From Erpobdella octoculata (lineage: Eukaryota > Annelida > Clitellata > Hirudinida > Erpobdellidae), in the NCBI GenBank assembly GCA_963978895.1, contig OZ022239.1, positions 11,813,774 through 11,877,773 on the forward strand: 64,000 nucleotides of DNA, written 5' to 3'. Below the pieces are notes generated by a model. That model was not told where the DNA came from. It did no database searches and saw only the letters and a list, made by a program, of their open reading frames with translations. How positions within the stretch are numbered: position 1 is the first letter of the stretch; each line of letters starts with the position of its first letter. Both the position numbers and the translations under genes were made by a program. Shown piece by piece: positions 29,531 to 51,005 of the stretch.

Positions 29531-29945
29531 TTTTTAAATTGTCAATTGGCAAAAACCACTGAAAGGATTGTAATGAAATTTGGGACATATTTTTCTCTTG
29601 AGTCTTAGGTGCTCACTAAGAAAGGGTTTTGAAAAATTCGGCCTGGATCGCCTTATTTCGAAAAATATACAATGCGTAATCTTAATCTGTTAAAATTGAA
29701 ACGCGTCGGGTGGGTAAAATGAAGACCGCAGACTTATTAATTAAATAAATGTTAACAAAAATATAGAAATTTTTTGTTATTTTATTTAATAATTATAATT
29801 ACAACTAAAATTCAACCGAATACGTTATTTACTGAATCTTGGTTATTTATTAAGCCGAATAGTTTCGGATGCAAAAGTGACGAGTTTTTTCAATTATATA
29901 AATTAAATGTTAACAAAAAATTTAAAAAAATATTTTATTTATTAA

Positions 29946-31412
29946 TCTATATATATAAAAGAACATGTCTGACTGACTGACTGACTGACTGACTGATGAC
30001 TTACTGATAATCAACGCCGAGCTCAAACGCCTCATCCTAGGAACGTGAAATTTGGAACTTATATTACTTTCATAGCGTAAACATCCGCTAAGAAAGGATT
30101 TTTGAAAATTTTGCTCAAGAGGGGAAAAAACTGGAAAACAAACTTTTTTCTAAAACTATGTATATCTCGAAAACCAAAAATGAGGAGATTTTGAAATTTG
30201 GTATATAGATTCTTTTTGAAAAATAAAAAAATACGTGTTTCACCATTTTTTGAAAATTTGGTTTCCCGGACCTCAAATGTGGGTTGGAAAATTGGGTTAT
30301 TTGGTTTTTAAAGTAGCTGCTACTCAAAAACTGTGAATGCTACAGGAATAAAAATTAGTATTTAGTTTCTACTCCAAAAATAATAAAGTACGTGTTTAAG
30401 CATTTTTTTAAAATTTGGTTTCCAGGACTTCAAATGTGGGGTGGAAAATAGGGTTATTTGTTTTTTAAAGTAACTGCTACTCAAAAACTGTAAATACCAC
30501 AGATGTAAAAATTAGTATTTTTTAATCTAAAACTAAAGATATACGTGTTTTACCATTTTTTCAAAATTTGGTTTCCAGGACCTCAAATGTGGGTGGAAAA
30601 TAAGGTTATTTGGTTTTTAATGTAACTGCTACTCGAACACTGTAGATGCTACAGGAGTAAAAATTAGTATTTGGTTTCTACTCCAGAAATAATGATATAC
30701 GTGTTTTACTATTTTTTGAAAATTTGGTTTCCAGGACTTCAAATATGGGGTGGAAAATAGGGTTACTTGGTTTTTAAAGTAATTGCTACTCAAAAACTGT
30801 AAATGCTAAAAAAGTAAAATTAGTATTTAGTTTCTACTCTAAAAATAATGATATACGTGTTTCACCATTTTTGGAAAATTTGGTTTCCAGGATCTCAAAT
30901 ATGAAGTGGAAAAAGGGTTATTTGATTTTAAAATAACTGCTACTCAAAAACTGTAAGTCCTACAGATGTGAAAATTAGTATTTTGAGGTTTTGTGCCGGT
31001 TAAAAGTAGATGAGTTCAGTTTATCACCGGACGGACGGGCCAAGCCGGTATTTTAAGGTCTTCATACGGCCCTGCCTAAACCTTAAATCAAGGTGGGACG
31101 GGCCGAGATTTTTAACCAAGTATATAGACATTTTAGTGATTTTAGGGTGTTTAGACGGGCCGGGCTAAACCTGAAATCAAGGTGGGACGGGCCGAAGTTT
31201 TTCATCAAGTATATAGAACTTCTAGGCCTGTAAAAACGGGCCGGCCCATATTAGACGGGCCGTGCCGGGCCAGGAATTTCGGTTTTTGAAACGGGCTGGG
31301 CCAAGTTGTCGACGGGCCGAGCCGAGACCTAAAAAATTGATCGGTGCAGTACTATGTATGCACGGTTCAAATTCTCATTTCATGCGAGCGAAGCCGCTAC
31401 GGGCACTGCTAG
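29946..31412 (+). mobile_element. non-autonomous Helitron
   Basis: The 5' end TCTATATATATAAAAGAAC followed by (TGAC)n and the 3' end GCGAAGCCGCTACGGGCAC with CTGCTAG are typical Helitron termini (TC start, CTRR end). The element sits between A and T, the expected target, without a target duplication. Inside are five tandem ~156-bp units and a GGGCCGGCC-rich segment near 31040-31330. No Rep/helicase is encoded. A ~53-bp segment (ACAACTAAAATTCAACCGAA at 29801 and its near copy at 31436) flanks the element on both sides. Confidence 0.8.
30200..30985 (+). repeat. ~156-bp tandem satellite inside the Helitron
   Basis: Five diverged units, each with a variant of GAAAATTTGGTTTCCAGGAC (at about 30250, 30409, 30561, 30717 and 30874) and GCTACTCAAAAACTGTAAAT. 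Spacing is 152-159 bp. Confidence 0.88.
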
Positions 31413-31940
31413 TAGTTTTATATAAATACATGTTTACAACTAAAATTCAATCGAATACGTTATTTACTGAATCTTGGTTATTTATTTTTAATAGTTGCGG
31501 TAATTGGTAATTGCGTAATAAAATTCATATTTAGTTTACGTAACAACGTTTGAAGGCTTCAAGCAAGTTTTAGCCAGTTTTAGCAAATCTCTTTTACGTT
31601 TTGAAGGGCTAAAAAAGTTAGAAAGAATGAAAAAGAGAAAATGAGCAAGAACGGGAACGGAGAGCAAGCGTGAGCAGGAACGGGAGAGCAAGCGTGAGAA
31701 AGCAAGCGTGAGCGGGAACGGGAAAGCGTCCGGAAACGGAAAAGCGACCGGGAGCGGGAAAGCGGCCGGGAACGGGAAAGCGACCGGAATAAAAAAAGCG
31801 AGTGGATGCGGGGAAGCGAGCGGAAGCGGGGAAGCGGGGAAGCGAGCGGAAGCGGGGAAGCGGGGAAGCGAGCGGAAGCGGGGAAGCGAGCGGAAGCGGG
31901 GAAGGAAACCTGAGCAAAAGAGACAGACATTAGAAAAACC
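31413..31940. repeat. GGGAAGCGAGCG-type purine minisatellite
   Basis: From about 31640 to 31910 the DNA is a degenerate array of 6- to 12-base units such as GGGAAGCGAGCGGAAGC. The same array type lies at 32960-33235 just before a Helitron 3' end and at 63290 in the opposite orientation, so it is probably the Helitron's internal repeat. The Arg/Ser/Phe/Pro-rich ORFs here are not genes. Confidence 0.75.
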
Positions 31941-32627
31941 TGTTAGATCATGGCTGATCAATTTATGTTTCACTACGAAAGATCCAGATCTCTTGACGAG
32001 AGCATTTTCCATGTATGTACGACCACTACTTGAATATTTGGATTCCACACCACAAGTATTTGATCGACAGGCTCGAGAGAGTCCAAAAACGATTCACAAG
32101 AACAATTCCTTCTGTCAGTCGTCTCCCTTATTTAACTCGCCTCAACATCCTCTGTCTCAAATCTTTGGAACATCGCAGACTTATTGCTGGCCTATGTCTA
32201 TGCTACAAAATTCTAAATGTTCTTATTGACTAAACTTTAGTCACCAGTTTTGAATCCTCTTGTTACCAGGCCACAAGAAGCCATTGATATAAACTGAGGT
32301 CTGGCCTACACAAGATTGATGCTGCCAAGTTCTTTTTTTCCAACCGAGTAATAAAATCCTGGAATGCCCTGCCTCACGACGTGGTCAACTCAACTACCTA
32401 CAGCCGTTTCAGATGTCTGAGAAATGAAACCGACCTTTCAAAATGGTATTAATGGTCAGATAGCCGATTTAAATACCCGATAACTTATATGTTTATTTTG
32501 CGTATTTGTTTGAGTTACTATTATTCTTATATTTTTGCTTTGAATTCTGTTCGAACGTACGCTTTATGTTGTCCGAACAGTGTTAGTGGCCTACGAGCCC
32601 TTCTGTTGGAGAAATAAATAAATAAAT
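31941..32627 (+). mobile_element. 5'-truncated CR1/jockey-like LINE, C-terminal fragment
   Basis: Translations in two neighbouring frames contain YVRPLLEY and then DRLERVQKRFTR and LEHRRLIAGL, the conserved C-terminal region of reverse transcriptases of the CR1/jockey group. A frameshift near 32045 separates them. The 3' end carries an (AAAT)n tail at 32612-32627. It is dead and lacks endonuclease and catalytic RT motifs. Confidence 0.75.
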
Positions 32628-32636
32628 GTCCTTTAT

Positions 32637-32862
32637 GGGCTGGTGGCAGAGCGGTAGAGCGTTCGCCTGTCGATCGTTAGGTCGGCAGTTCGAACATCGC
32701 CGGCGTCAGCAGCGTAACTCCCTTAAGCAAGGAGTTCACTCGCATTGATTTAAGGGTAGGCGCCTATAAATGGCTGCCTCTGCAAGTACCTTTTTCGCTT
32801 TCGAGCAAGACTTGTCTTGGAAAAGGCGTGTGAAAGAGAAAAATAAAAAAATAAATAAAAAA
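32637..32862 (+). mobile_element. tRNA-derived SINE
   Basis: The head has RNA polymerase III promoter boxes: TGGCAGAGCGG (A box, 32644-32654) and AGTTCGAACAT (B box, 32687-32697). A tRNA-unrelated body with TAAGGGTAGGCGCCTATAAA and an A-rich (AAATA)n tail follow. A second head copy lies at 597-647 on the minus strand. The nearest tRNA isotype cannot be assigned by eye. Confidence 0.85.
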
Positions 32863-32879
32863 TTATGCATCCATTCCTC

Positions 32880-33284
32880 CGATCGTAATGAAATTTTCAC
32901 GCAACATTGAGAGTCAATGGGAAAAAAATTACTGTGAAAAAAATGGAAATTGGCCACAAAATGATCGGAGCAGGAGAGCGAGCGGAAACGGAAGTTGGAA
33001 AATAAGCAAAAACTGGAAAGCAAGCGGGAAAGGAAAAACAACCGAAAGCCAAAAAGCGAGCGAGCAAGGGAAAGCGACCAGAAACGGAAAAGTAAGTGAA
33101 AGCGGGAAAGTGACCGGGAGCGGGAAAACAGCTGGGAGCGGGAAAGCGACCGGGAACGGGAGAGCAAGTGGGAGCGGTGAAGCGACCGGGAGCGAAAGAG
33201 CAAGCGGGGACGGAAACGGGAGCGAGAGAGGAAAACGATAAAAAAACCTCTAAAACCTCCGGGCAGCGAGGGGTACCCCGCTAG
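32880..33284 (+). mobile_element. Helitron 3' end
   Basis: The purine array GAGCGGAAACGG and GGGAAAGCGACC is followed by AACGATAAAAAAACCTC, then CGAGGGGTACCCCGCTAG, a short GGGGTACCCC hairpin with CTAG at 33281-33284 and a T beyond, as Helitron 3' ends have. The matching 5' end is not certain. It may lie near 31413-31600, with the LINE fragment and SINE inserted between, or be lost. Confidence 0.65.
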
Positions 33285-33326
33285 TTTTTAATAAAATTAA
33301 TATTAATTATATAAAAGGCTGCGCTG

Positions 33327-36309
33327 AAAACTATATAGAAGCTCTTCGGTAAAAGTAAACTTATTTTGGGTCATAGGTAAAGGGTATGCCTGGAGACATG
33401 AGGGTAGTGAAGCTACGGAAACAACTCTAAGCAATTCTGATATATATAAAATAAGAAAGAAGAGGCATGCTTTTGGATCTGCTAATCACGAAAACTATTT
33501 ATGTAAGTGCTTTTATGCGAATGTAAGAAGTCTCGTAAACCGAGTAAAAATGGCAGAATTGGAAATGTATGTAAACAATGAAGATCCGGATATAATTGGC
33601 TTAACCGAATCTTGGGCAAGTGACAAAATTACTAATGGTGAGCTGAAATTAGAAGGATACGATATGTTTAGAAAAGATAGAGTGACGGAAGGTATGGATA
33701 AGCAAAGGGGAGGCGGTGTATTGTTGTATGTGAAGCATAAATGGAATGCAGTACAGAGGGAAGATATATACAATGATATGTTTAAAGAAAGTGTATGGTG
33801 TGAAATAGGACAAAAAAATAGTAAGTTATTAATCGGAGTATGCTATAGAGTTCCCAATGCTGATGAAGAAGTTGATAAGGGGCTTTATGAATTAATTTCT
33901 AAGGCTAACAAGGAATCTGTAATCATAATGGGTGATTTCAATTTTCACGTTAACTGGCATTCTTTGGAAGGAGAAACTCATAAAGATAGACAATTTATGC
34001 AATTTATTGAGGATGAATTCATGTCACAGTTAATTAGAGAGCCTACTAGAAGTAAAAATACTTTAGACTTATTACTGACTGCTGACATAAGTTTGGTAAA
34101 TAATTTAACTGTAGGTGAATGTTTTGGCACTAGCGATCACCAGGTTATTAGATGGGATTTGGTCATGAATCATGACAGGCAGAGTTGTTCAGATGTAATT
34201 CGCTACAACTACTTTAAGGCAGACTACAGTCTAATAAGAGAAAGCATTACGAGAGAAAATCTTATGGACAGAGTTAAGAGTACTAATGTTGAGATCAGCT
34301 GGAAGCTATTTGTTCAGTGCATGCACGAAATTATTGAAAAGTATATTCCAAAACAAAGAAACCAAAATAAAAAAAATCCCTGGATGACTAGGTTGATTAT
34401 AAAAAAACAGAGAGCCAAAAATAAAGCATGGAAAAAATATCGAGAGCTGGTAACTATGGGTTCTGAAGAAGAAAGATCAAGCAAACTAAGTGAGTTGGAA
34501 AAAAAATACAGAAAGATAAGAAATGACACCAAACAGACTATTAGAAGGACTATTGTAGACTATGAACAAAAGCTGACAGAAAACATAAAAAGGGACAGCA
34601 AAAGCTTTTTCAAATATGTGAGAAGTAGGCAAAAAAAGAAAGATAAAGTAGGTCCTTTAAAGGATGCAGATGGAAATTTAATTACTAATGATGAAGTCAC
34701 AGCGGATTTGTTGAACAAGTATTTTGGGTCAGTCTTTACTGAAGAAAACATTAAAAATATTCCTGTAGCAAGTAAGAAGTTTCAAGGTGATGGAAAAGAT
34801 GTCAAAAGAGAAGTTATCTTCACAAAAAGCCGAGTTACTGAGATGCTGAAGTGTTTGAAAGTAGACAAAACACCAGGAATTGATGCACTTCATCCGAAGT
34901 TTCTATTTGAAGTAAGAGAGGAAATTGGTGAAGTAATGGCAGAGTTAATGAATAAGTCAATGCAAACAGGTGAAATACCACAGGACTGGAGGGATGCAAT
35001 TGTTGTTCCACTATTTAAAAAGGGCAATAGAAGTGAAGCAAGTAACTATAGACCTGTCAGCCTGACCTGCATTATCTGCAAAGTTATGGAAAGAATTATC
35101 AAGGATGATATGATGAGACATATGGAAGAGCATAAGATAATTAAAGATAGTCAGCATGGGTTTATGAACAATAAATCATGTTTGACTAATTTATTAGAAT
35201 TTTTTGAAGATACTTATGATTTTTTGGATGCAGTACCATCAGTTGATGTAGTTTATTTAGACTTTGCCAAAGCTTTTGACAAAGTGCCTCATCAGAGACT
35301 GCGTAAAAAACTTGAGGCAATAGGCATAGAAGGAAAGCTATTAGAATGGATAGGAGGTTGGTTGCTTGATAGAAGACAAAGAGTTGCAATAAATGGGATG
35401 AAATCAAAATGGATTAGTGTCACAAGTGGTGTTCCACAAGGATCAGTTTTGGGACCAACCTTATTCTTAGTTTACATCAACGACTTAGACGATGGGATTA
35501 AGTCAAGAATTTATAAGTTTGCTGATGACACGAAGCTGTGCAGAGCAATAAAGACTGAGGAGGATGCTGAAGTGCTCAGAGATGACTTGAAAAAATTATA
35601 TAAATGGTCACAGGACTGGCAGATGTTATTTAATGTAGAAAAGTGCTCTGTCATGCATATGGGCAAGCGAAATCAAAAATGTAGGTATGAGATGAACGGC
35701 ACAACATTGAAAGAAACAACGGAAGAAAGAGACTTGGGTATTTTGGTGCATAATAGTGCCAAACCATCAATACAATGTGCTAAGGCAGCCAATAGAGGGA
35801 ATCAGGTGCTAGGCATAATTAAAAGAACTATGGTGAGCAGAGACAAGGACTTAATTCTAAAAATATATAAAACACTAGTAAGACCGCATTTGGAATATTG
35901 TGTGCAGGTGTGGAGTCCTTCACTTAAACAAGACATTAATATTCTAGAAAGGGTACAGAGGAGAGCTACGAAAATAATTAATGGAATGCATGGTTTAAGC
36001 TATGAAGAGAGATTGTTGAGGTGTAGGCTGACGACCCTTGAGAGAAGGAGAATAAGAGGAGACTTAATACTAGTATATAATATATTGAATGATGGTCTTA
36101 ATCTTGATCCAGACAAGTTCTTTACTAGAGTTTTCAACAGAAATACAAGAGGTCATCCGATGAAGCTTTACAAAGACAGGACAGGACCTTTGAAGCGGAC
36201 GTTTTTCAGCGCAAGAATCATCAACGAGTGGAACAAACTAAAAGAAGATGTTGCAAATGCTCAGACTTTGAATGAATTCAAATCGAAACTTTCGTTATGT
36301 AACTTTTAG
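33327..36309 (+). CDS. CR1-like LINE ORF2: endonuclease plus reverse transcriptase
   Basis: The ORF from the ATG at 33550 has 919 codons without a stop. The frame is open back to about 33327, so the copy may be 5'-truncated. The N-terminal part is an apurinic-type endonuclease: YANVRSL just upstream of the ATG, LTESW, IIMGDFN and TSDH (S195-H197). The reverse transcriptase shows DKTPGIDALHP, NYRPVSLTC, DSQHGF, DFAKAFD, SGVPQGSVLGP and FADD (F657-D660), followed by RPHLEYCVQVW and LERVQRRATK typical of CR1. It would reverse-transcribe its own RNA at a nicked target. All catalytic motifs are present, so this may be a recently active copy. No ORF1 is visible upstream. The closest clade by eye is CR1 or a close jockey-group relative. 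Confidence 0.95.
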
Positions 36310-36395
36310 TTTTTAAAAAAGTAGTGAATATTATACAGTCATTTTTGATTCCTTATTCACTATAATAAAGTTATGTTATGTTATGTTATATTGAA
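36310..36395 (+). repeat. 3' UTR and (TTATG)n tail of the CR1-like LINE
   Basis: The LINE ends with CACTATAATAAAG followed by short TTATG repeats (36370-36390), the microsatellite-like tail of CR1-type LINEs rather than poly(A). The LINE at 55680 on the minus strand ends comparably with ACTATAATAAACG and (TTATC)n, suggesting related 3' ends. Confidence 0.85.
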
Positions 36396-37128
36396 ATATG
36401 GGATTTTCCGTTCTGCCGAAGTTCTTTGCTTTCTGTTCTATCGATTTCAGATTTCAAGTTTTTGGCATTTTTTGAATGTTTTATTGTACTTATGAAACAA
36501 TACTGTTTTCTGATAGATTTATCATAAAATAATCATGAGTCTTTCAGTAACCGAGGTATGGTCGTCAGATAGTGTTTTAGATTTTAGAATTTTAGATGAA
36601 TTGCTAATTACTTAACAGGGATATAATAATTTAAATAATTAGTTATTAACTTAACGATATGACCAGTTCCTGAAACTAGCTGTTAAAATTCATGTTAATT
36701 AAACAACAAAACAGGCAGTCGCACTCCTGAGACTCACAGGCGAAACTCGCTAGCTAAAGCTAATGCCAATAACTCAGCCCGTATAATTATAATTCAACTC
36801 TACCAAATAGGGTTTACAAGAAATAGCAAAACACAGAGTTTGCTGGGGTTCATATAATGAATGGTTATATGATTTTATTGGTAATAAAAGTATTTTTTTG
36901 ATGAACTCTATATAAGCATAAATTTCCTTGACATTTTCCTGGAACTTTTGTTCTAAGATTAAGTAAGTTGGGTCTTTGATGGTCTATATCTCAATAATTA
37001 GGACTTGGAAAGTTTTACTTCTTGCTGTAATCATTTAGAATACTATTTAACTACCGTATTTTTGCGCATATAACGAGCACTCTGGCATGTGCCTGGTAAG
37101 GACATAAAAAAGAATGCTGTTTTATTAA
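36396..37128. other. no gene seen
   Basis: AT-rich DNA between the LINE and a hAT MITE. Nothing recognisable. Confidence 0.45.
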
Positions 37129-37510
37129 TAGGACTGCGCCGGTATACCAGCCGGTTTTCAGCATTACCAGCAAATACCGGTTCCGCTGGTATGAAGGGTG
37201 CCGGAACCAGTATCGAACAATCGGCATTCAGCACATCACACATACAAAACAAAAGAGTGAAAGACCTACAGCAGCAGGATGGGCAGTGAAATTTACCTGT
37301 ATGCCCATTGTTTGCTACACTTCAATTACGGACAACGGTTCTTAGCAATAGCATAGCACTGACCGACCGCGGACGGTAACACCTAACATACTTTTTTCAA
37401 ACACTATTTCTAGCCATTTTCAAGCTTTCGACATTATACCGGTACCGGTAGTACCGGTTTTTGGCCAGGAAATACCGGTACTGTAAAAAAAACCATACGG
37501 CACAGCCCTA
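37129..37510. mobile_element. hAT MITE with perfect 8-bp target duplication
   Basis: The flanking TTTATTAA (37121-37128 and 37511-37518) is an exact 8-bp duplication. Left end TAGGACTGCGCCGGTATACC; right end reverse-complemented TAGGGCTGTGCCGTATGG. Subterminal DNA is rich in ACCGGTA and CCGGTT. The 382-bp element encodes no transposase, and its ends resemble those of the larger hAT at 41421-45603. Confidence 0.93.
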
Positions 37511-37764
37511 TTTATTAATCAGAAAATGTAAATATGTCAAATGCATATTTGTGAATTTATATATAGTACATTTTACCAATCAAATTGTGTTTATTAATAA
37601 AGGCCCCATCTTTTTTTAATCCCTCTCCAGGCTTTCATAGATGCTCATTATATGCAAAAAAATATGGTATAACATACTTAATTTTCATGATTATATGTGG
37701 ATGCGAAGTATTTAAAAATATGAGTTTTATATGAAGTGGAGGTTACGGCCCTTTACGCATGTGA

Positions 37765-38103
37765 TCATCATCATTTATTTTTGAAACGTCCCTATTCCAC
37801 ACTATGCTAGGGTTGGACGTTTTTCCATATCAGACCCCTCCACAAGTCACGATCCAGGGCAGACTGCCGCTTCAGGCCAAGCTCATCCATATCTTTCTTC
37901 ACACATTCCCACCAAGTCTTCTTACTTCTACCTTTACTTTTCACTCCTTCAACATCCACATCTCTAATTGCCGAAACCCAATCATCTGCACTTTTACGCT
38001 CCAAATGTCCAAACCACCTTAGTCTTCCATGCCTCACCACATCAGCCACACAAGGAACATCCAGAAGGCTATACAAATCCACACTACGTGCACGATCATT
38101 CAA
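37765..38103 (-). mobile_element. RTE-like LINE, 3' fragment
   Basis: The minus-strand ORF contains VVRHGRLRWFGHLERK, TWWECVKKDMDELGLKR and DRDLWRGLI, the conserved C-terminus of RTE-type reverse transcriptase ORFs. The tail reads AAATAAATGATGATGATC, the short-repeat tail typical of RTE. The element is 5'-truncated. Confidence 0.85.
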
Positions 38104-39516
38104 TGTAGTGCAGCATATTTGTTAGGGAAATAAGTATGCTTGGTTTTTGATAGGTTATAGCTCTGTAAGTTGGGCTTGGAAAATTTTAATATTTTGGTAA
38201 GGTATTCAAATGTTTTTGAACTATAACATATTAAAATTTCATATTTTTTTATAGATGAGGAGCATTTAAATGTAAAAGATCGAGTTTTATGTGATGCGAT
38301 ATGTGGGCTTTTAATGCATGCAATGCAACATATGTGATGCGTCAAGAAGATAAGCAGGTTCAGTCGTTGATGGGTTATAACTTTGAAATTAGGGCTTAGA
38401 ACGATTTAGTTTTTTTGTATACTATCCATATGTTGTTAAACTACAACGTACTAAAATTTGAGAGTTATATGTAAATGCTGAGTATTTAAAAATTCCAGTT
38501 CAAGGTAACGTGTTGGTTTGGCCTGTTACGCACGCAATGCAGCAAGGAAAATAACTGATTTTTGAATGTTGAAAGAGGTAAATACTACTCTGAAGTTCAT
38601 TCTTAGAATTACAAGTTTACTTGATATTAAAACACTCGATTTTCTGATAAAACCAATGTTTCTTGCACGCAGGCATCTCCCGTGAAAAATACATTTAAAT
38701 TTTTTTTAATAAAATCTAAAAAAAATTATCATTGTTTATTTGATTATAAAACAGAAGGAAAATAAAACATAACTGCTTTTAACTATAAAGAGCAGCTATG
38801 CATGTTTGAGATATGCTATGTAGTTACAATATAGTGCAAACAAATGTCATTGTAGGCTTAATGCCATAGAGATACCGTTGTAAATCGTGAACTTCAAATC
38901 GATATATCTTCACAAATATAACTCGCACAATAAAAAGATTTGTATATTTCGTTTTCTCTTTTTTGTGTTCTTTCATATCAAATTAAATTTAATTTTCACA
39001 AAGGTTTTTTAAATTTAAAGTTTTTAATTTTTTTACAAATTTTAAAGTTTCAATTGATTTTATTTTATAATTCACTTAAATTTTGTTCAATCGATCTGAA
39101 AATGTATTATTTTCAAATTATCCGACTGTGATTTGAACCACAGTATGACGCATCACAGGTGGGCATGCTTACCACTATACTAAGTGAACAAACATTGCAT
39201 TTTAGTAATAGTAATTAATAGTTGGAGGTCCGGTCTTTTGGAAATTTTACAGCTTTGAATGATGCTGTGTATAAGAATTAAAGCAAAATTTCAGAATTTA
39301 AATGTCAAATCAAAGCGACAAAATCATGAATAATCCATGAACCTCTAGTATTGTTCATGAGCTGGCTTCAGGCGTATGAGTAAAATTATGTTAATATCAT
39401 TATTTTGTTTCTGATATTGAATTTTCATTTGATTGTTATTTGTTTTCTTGTAATTTTCATAAGTTAACAATTAATAAGAATAACATGCTTTGACATAGAA
39501 TCCAGGTTTTTTTGAG
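38104..39516. other. no gene recognised upstream of the macro/RING/Deltex gene
   Basis: AT-rich DNA. It may contain the promoter or an upstream exon of the gene starting at 39517, but I cannot place one. A tRNA-like sequence is at 39119-39190. Confidence 0.4.
39119..39190 (-). pseudogene. tRNA-Asp/His-like pseudogene or SINE head
   Basis: On the minus strand CTTAGTATAGTGGTAAGCAT (A box and D arm of tRNA-Asp type) is followed by CTGTGAT (anticodon-loop position, GTG) and a perfect T arm CTGTGGTTCAAATCACAG. The anticodon stem does not pair and the acceptor stem is poor, so it is unlikely to be a working tRNA. Confidence 0.5.
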
Positions 39517-50352
<10,836 letters not shown>

Positions 50353-50849
50353 CTACGAAAAATAATTAACAAGTGGTTTTATTATTAATAAAAACTTTTA
50401 ATCAGCCATTTTGTATTAAACCAAAAAGTAATTAGTTATTTATTTATTCCTAATTTATTATTATTAATTTCGTTAGTTTGCCTGAATATTTTTCATTAAG
50501 TTAGTCACGAAAGCTGTCGTGTTAGAGTGTAACAGCCTTCCATAAATACGAACCGAAATTATTAAGCATTTAATGTTTGCTTTTTATTTATTTATTAAAA
50601 AATTTTTTTTGACAATGCAGCAGATTGTGATGTTTGTTGAAAGAAATAAAATGGGGTTCATTATTTAGTTGCACTGCTTAGTACATGTTTTTTATTATTT
50701 TAGATAATTACATTGGTTTTTTTTCCTTCTTATTTTTCATGGTCATTGCTGAATGGCCTAATGTAATTTTACCTAACTTCCCTCTTCCTTTCCAAAATTC
50801 AATTCAGTTTGACAATCTTTAGATTGGCGTGAGTCAGCAGACTTCTAGG
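50353..50849. other. 3' flank, no gene seen
   Basis: AT-rich DNA between the gene end and a LINE relic. Confidence 0.5.
50387..50392 (+). promoter_or_regulatory. polyadenylation signal of the macro/RING/Deltex gene
   Basis: AATAAA lies 35 bases after the stop codon at 50350-50352 and is followed by AT-rich DNA. Position and sequence fit a canonical signal. The transcript end itself cannot be seen. Confidence 0.65.
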
Positions 50850-51005
50850 TCACAAACAAGTGTGTCTTGAGAGCTTTTCTAAACTGCTCGGTTTTAGATG
50901 CGGTTGTTACCTTCGGTGGAAGACGAGTCCAGATCGTTGGGCCAGCAATCGCAAAACTTCTGTCCCCAGCGCTCTTTAGACGAGCTGCAGGGATGCGTTT
51001 TGATT
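50850..51005 (-). mobile_element. LINE C-terminal fragment
   Basis: On the minus strand the reading has RLKSAGDRSFAIAGPTIW, RLPPKV, FRKALKTHLFVT and a stop. This is the same LINE C-terminal motif as the insert at 52897-53234 (NRAFAISGPTYWNSLPVHIR). It is a dead 3' fragment, and 51006-51650 beyond it shows nothing recognisable. Confidence 0.7.

Noticed and set aside
31536..32048. Long Arg/Ser/Pro/Phe-rich ORFs on the minus strand and Gly/Lys/Ala-rich ORF on the plus strand
   Set aside because: They span a purine minisatellite found three times next to Helitron ends. The sequence composition, not selection, keeps the frames open.
32736..33241. Ser/Arg-rich ORFs
   Set aside because: Same minisatellite as at 31640.
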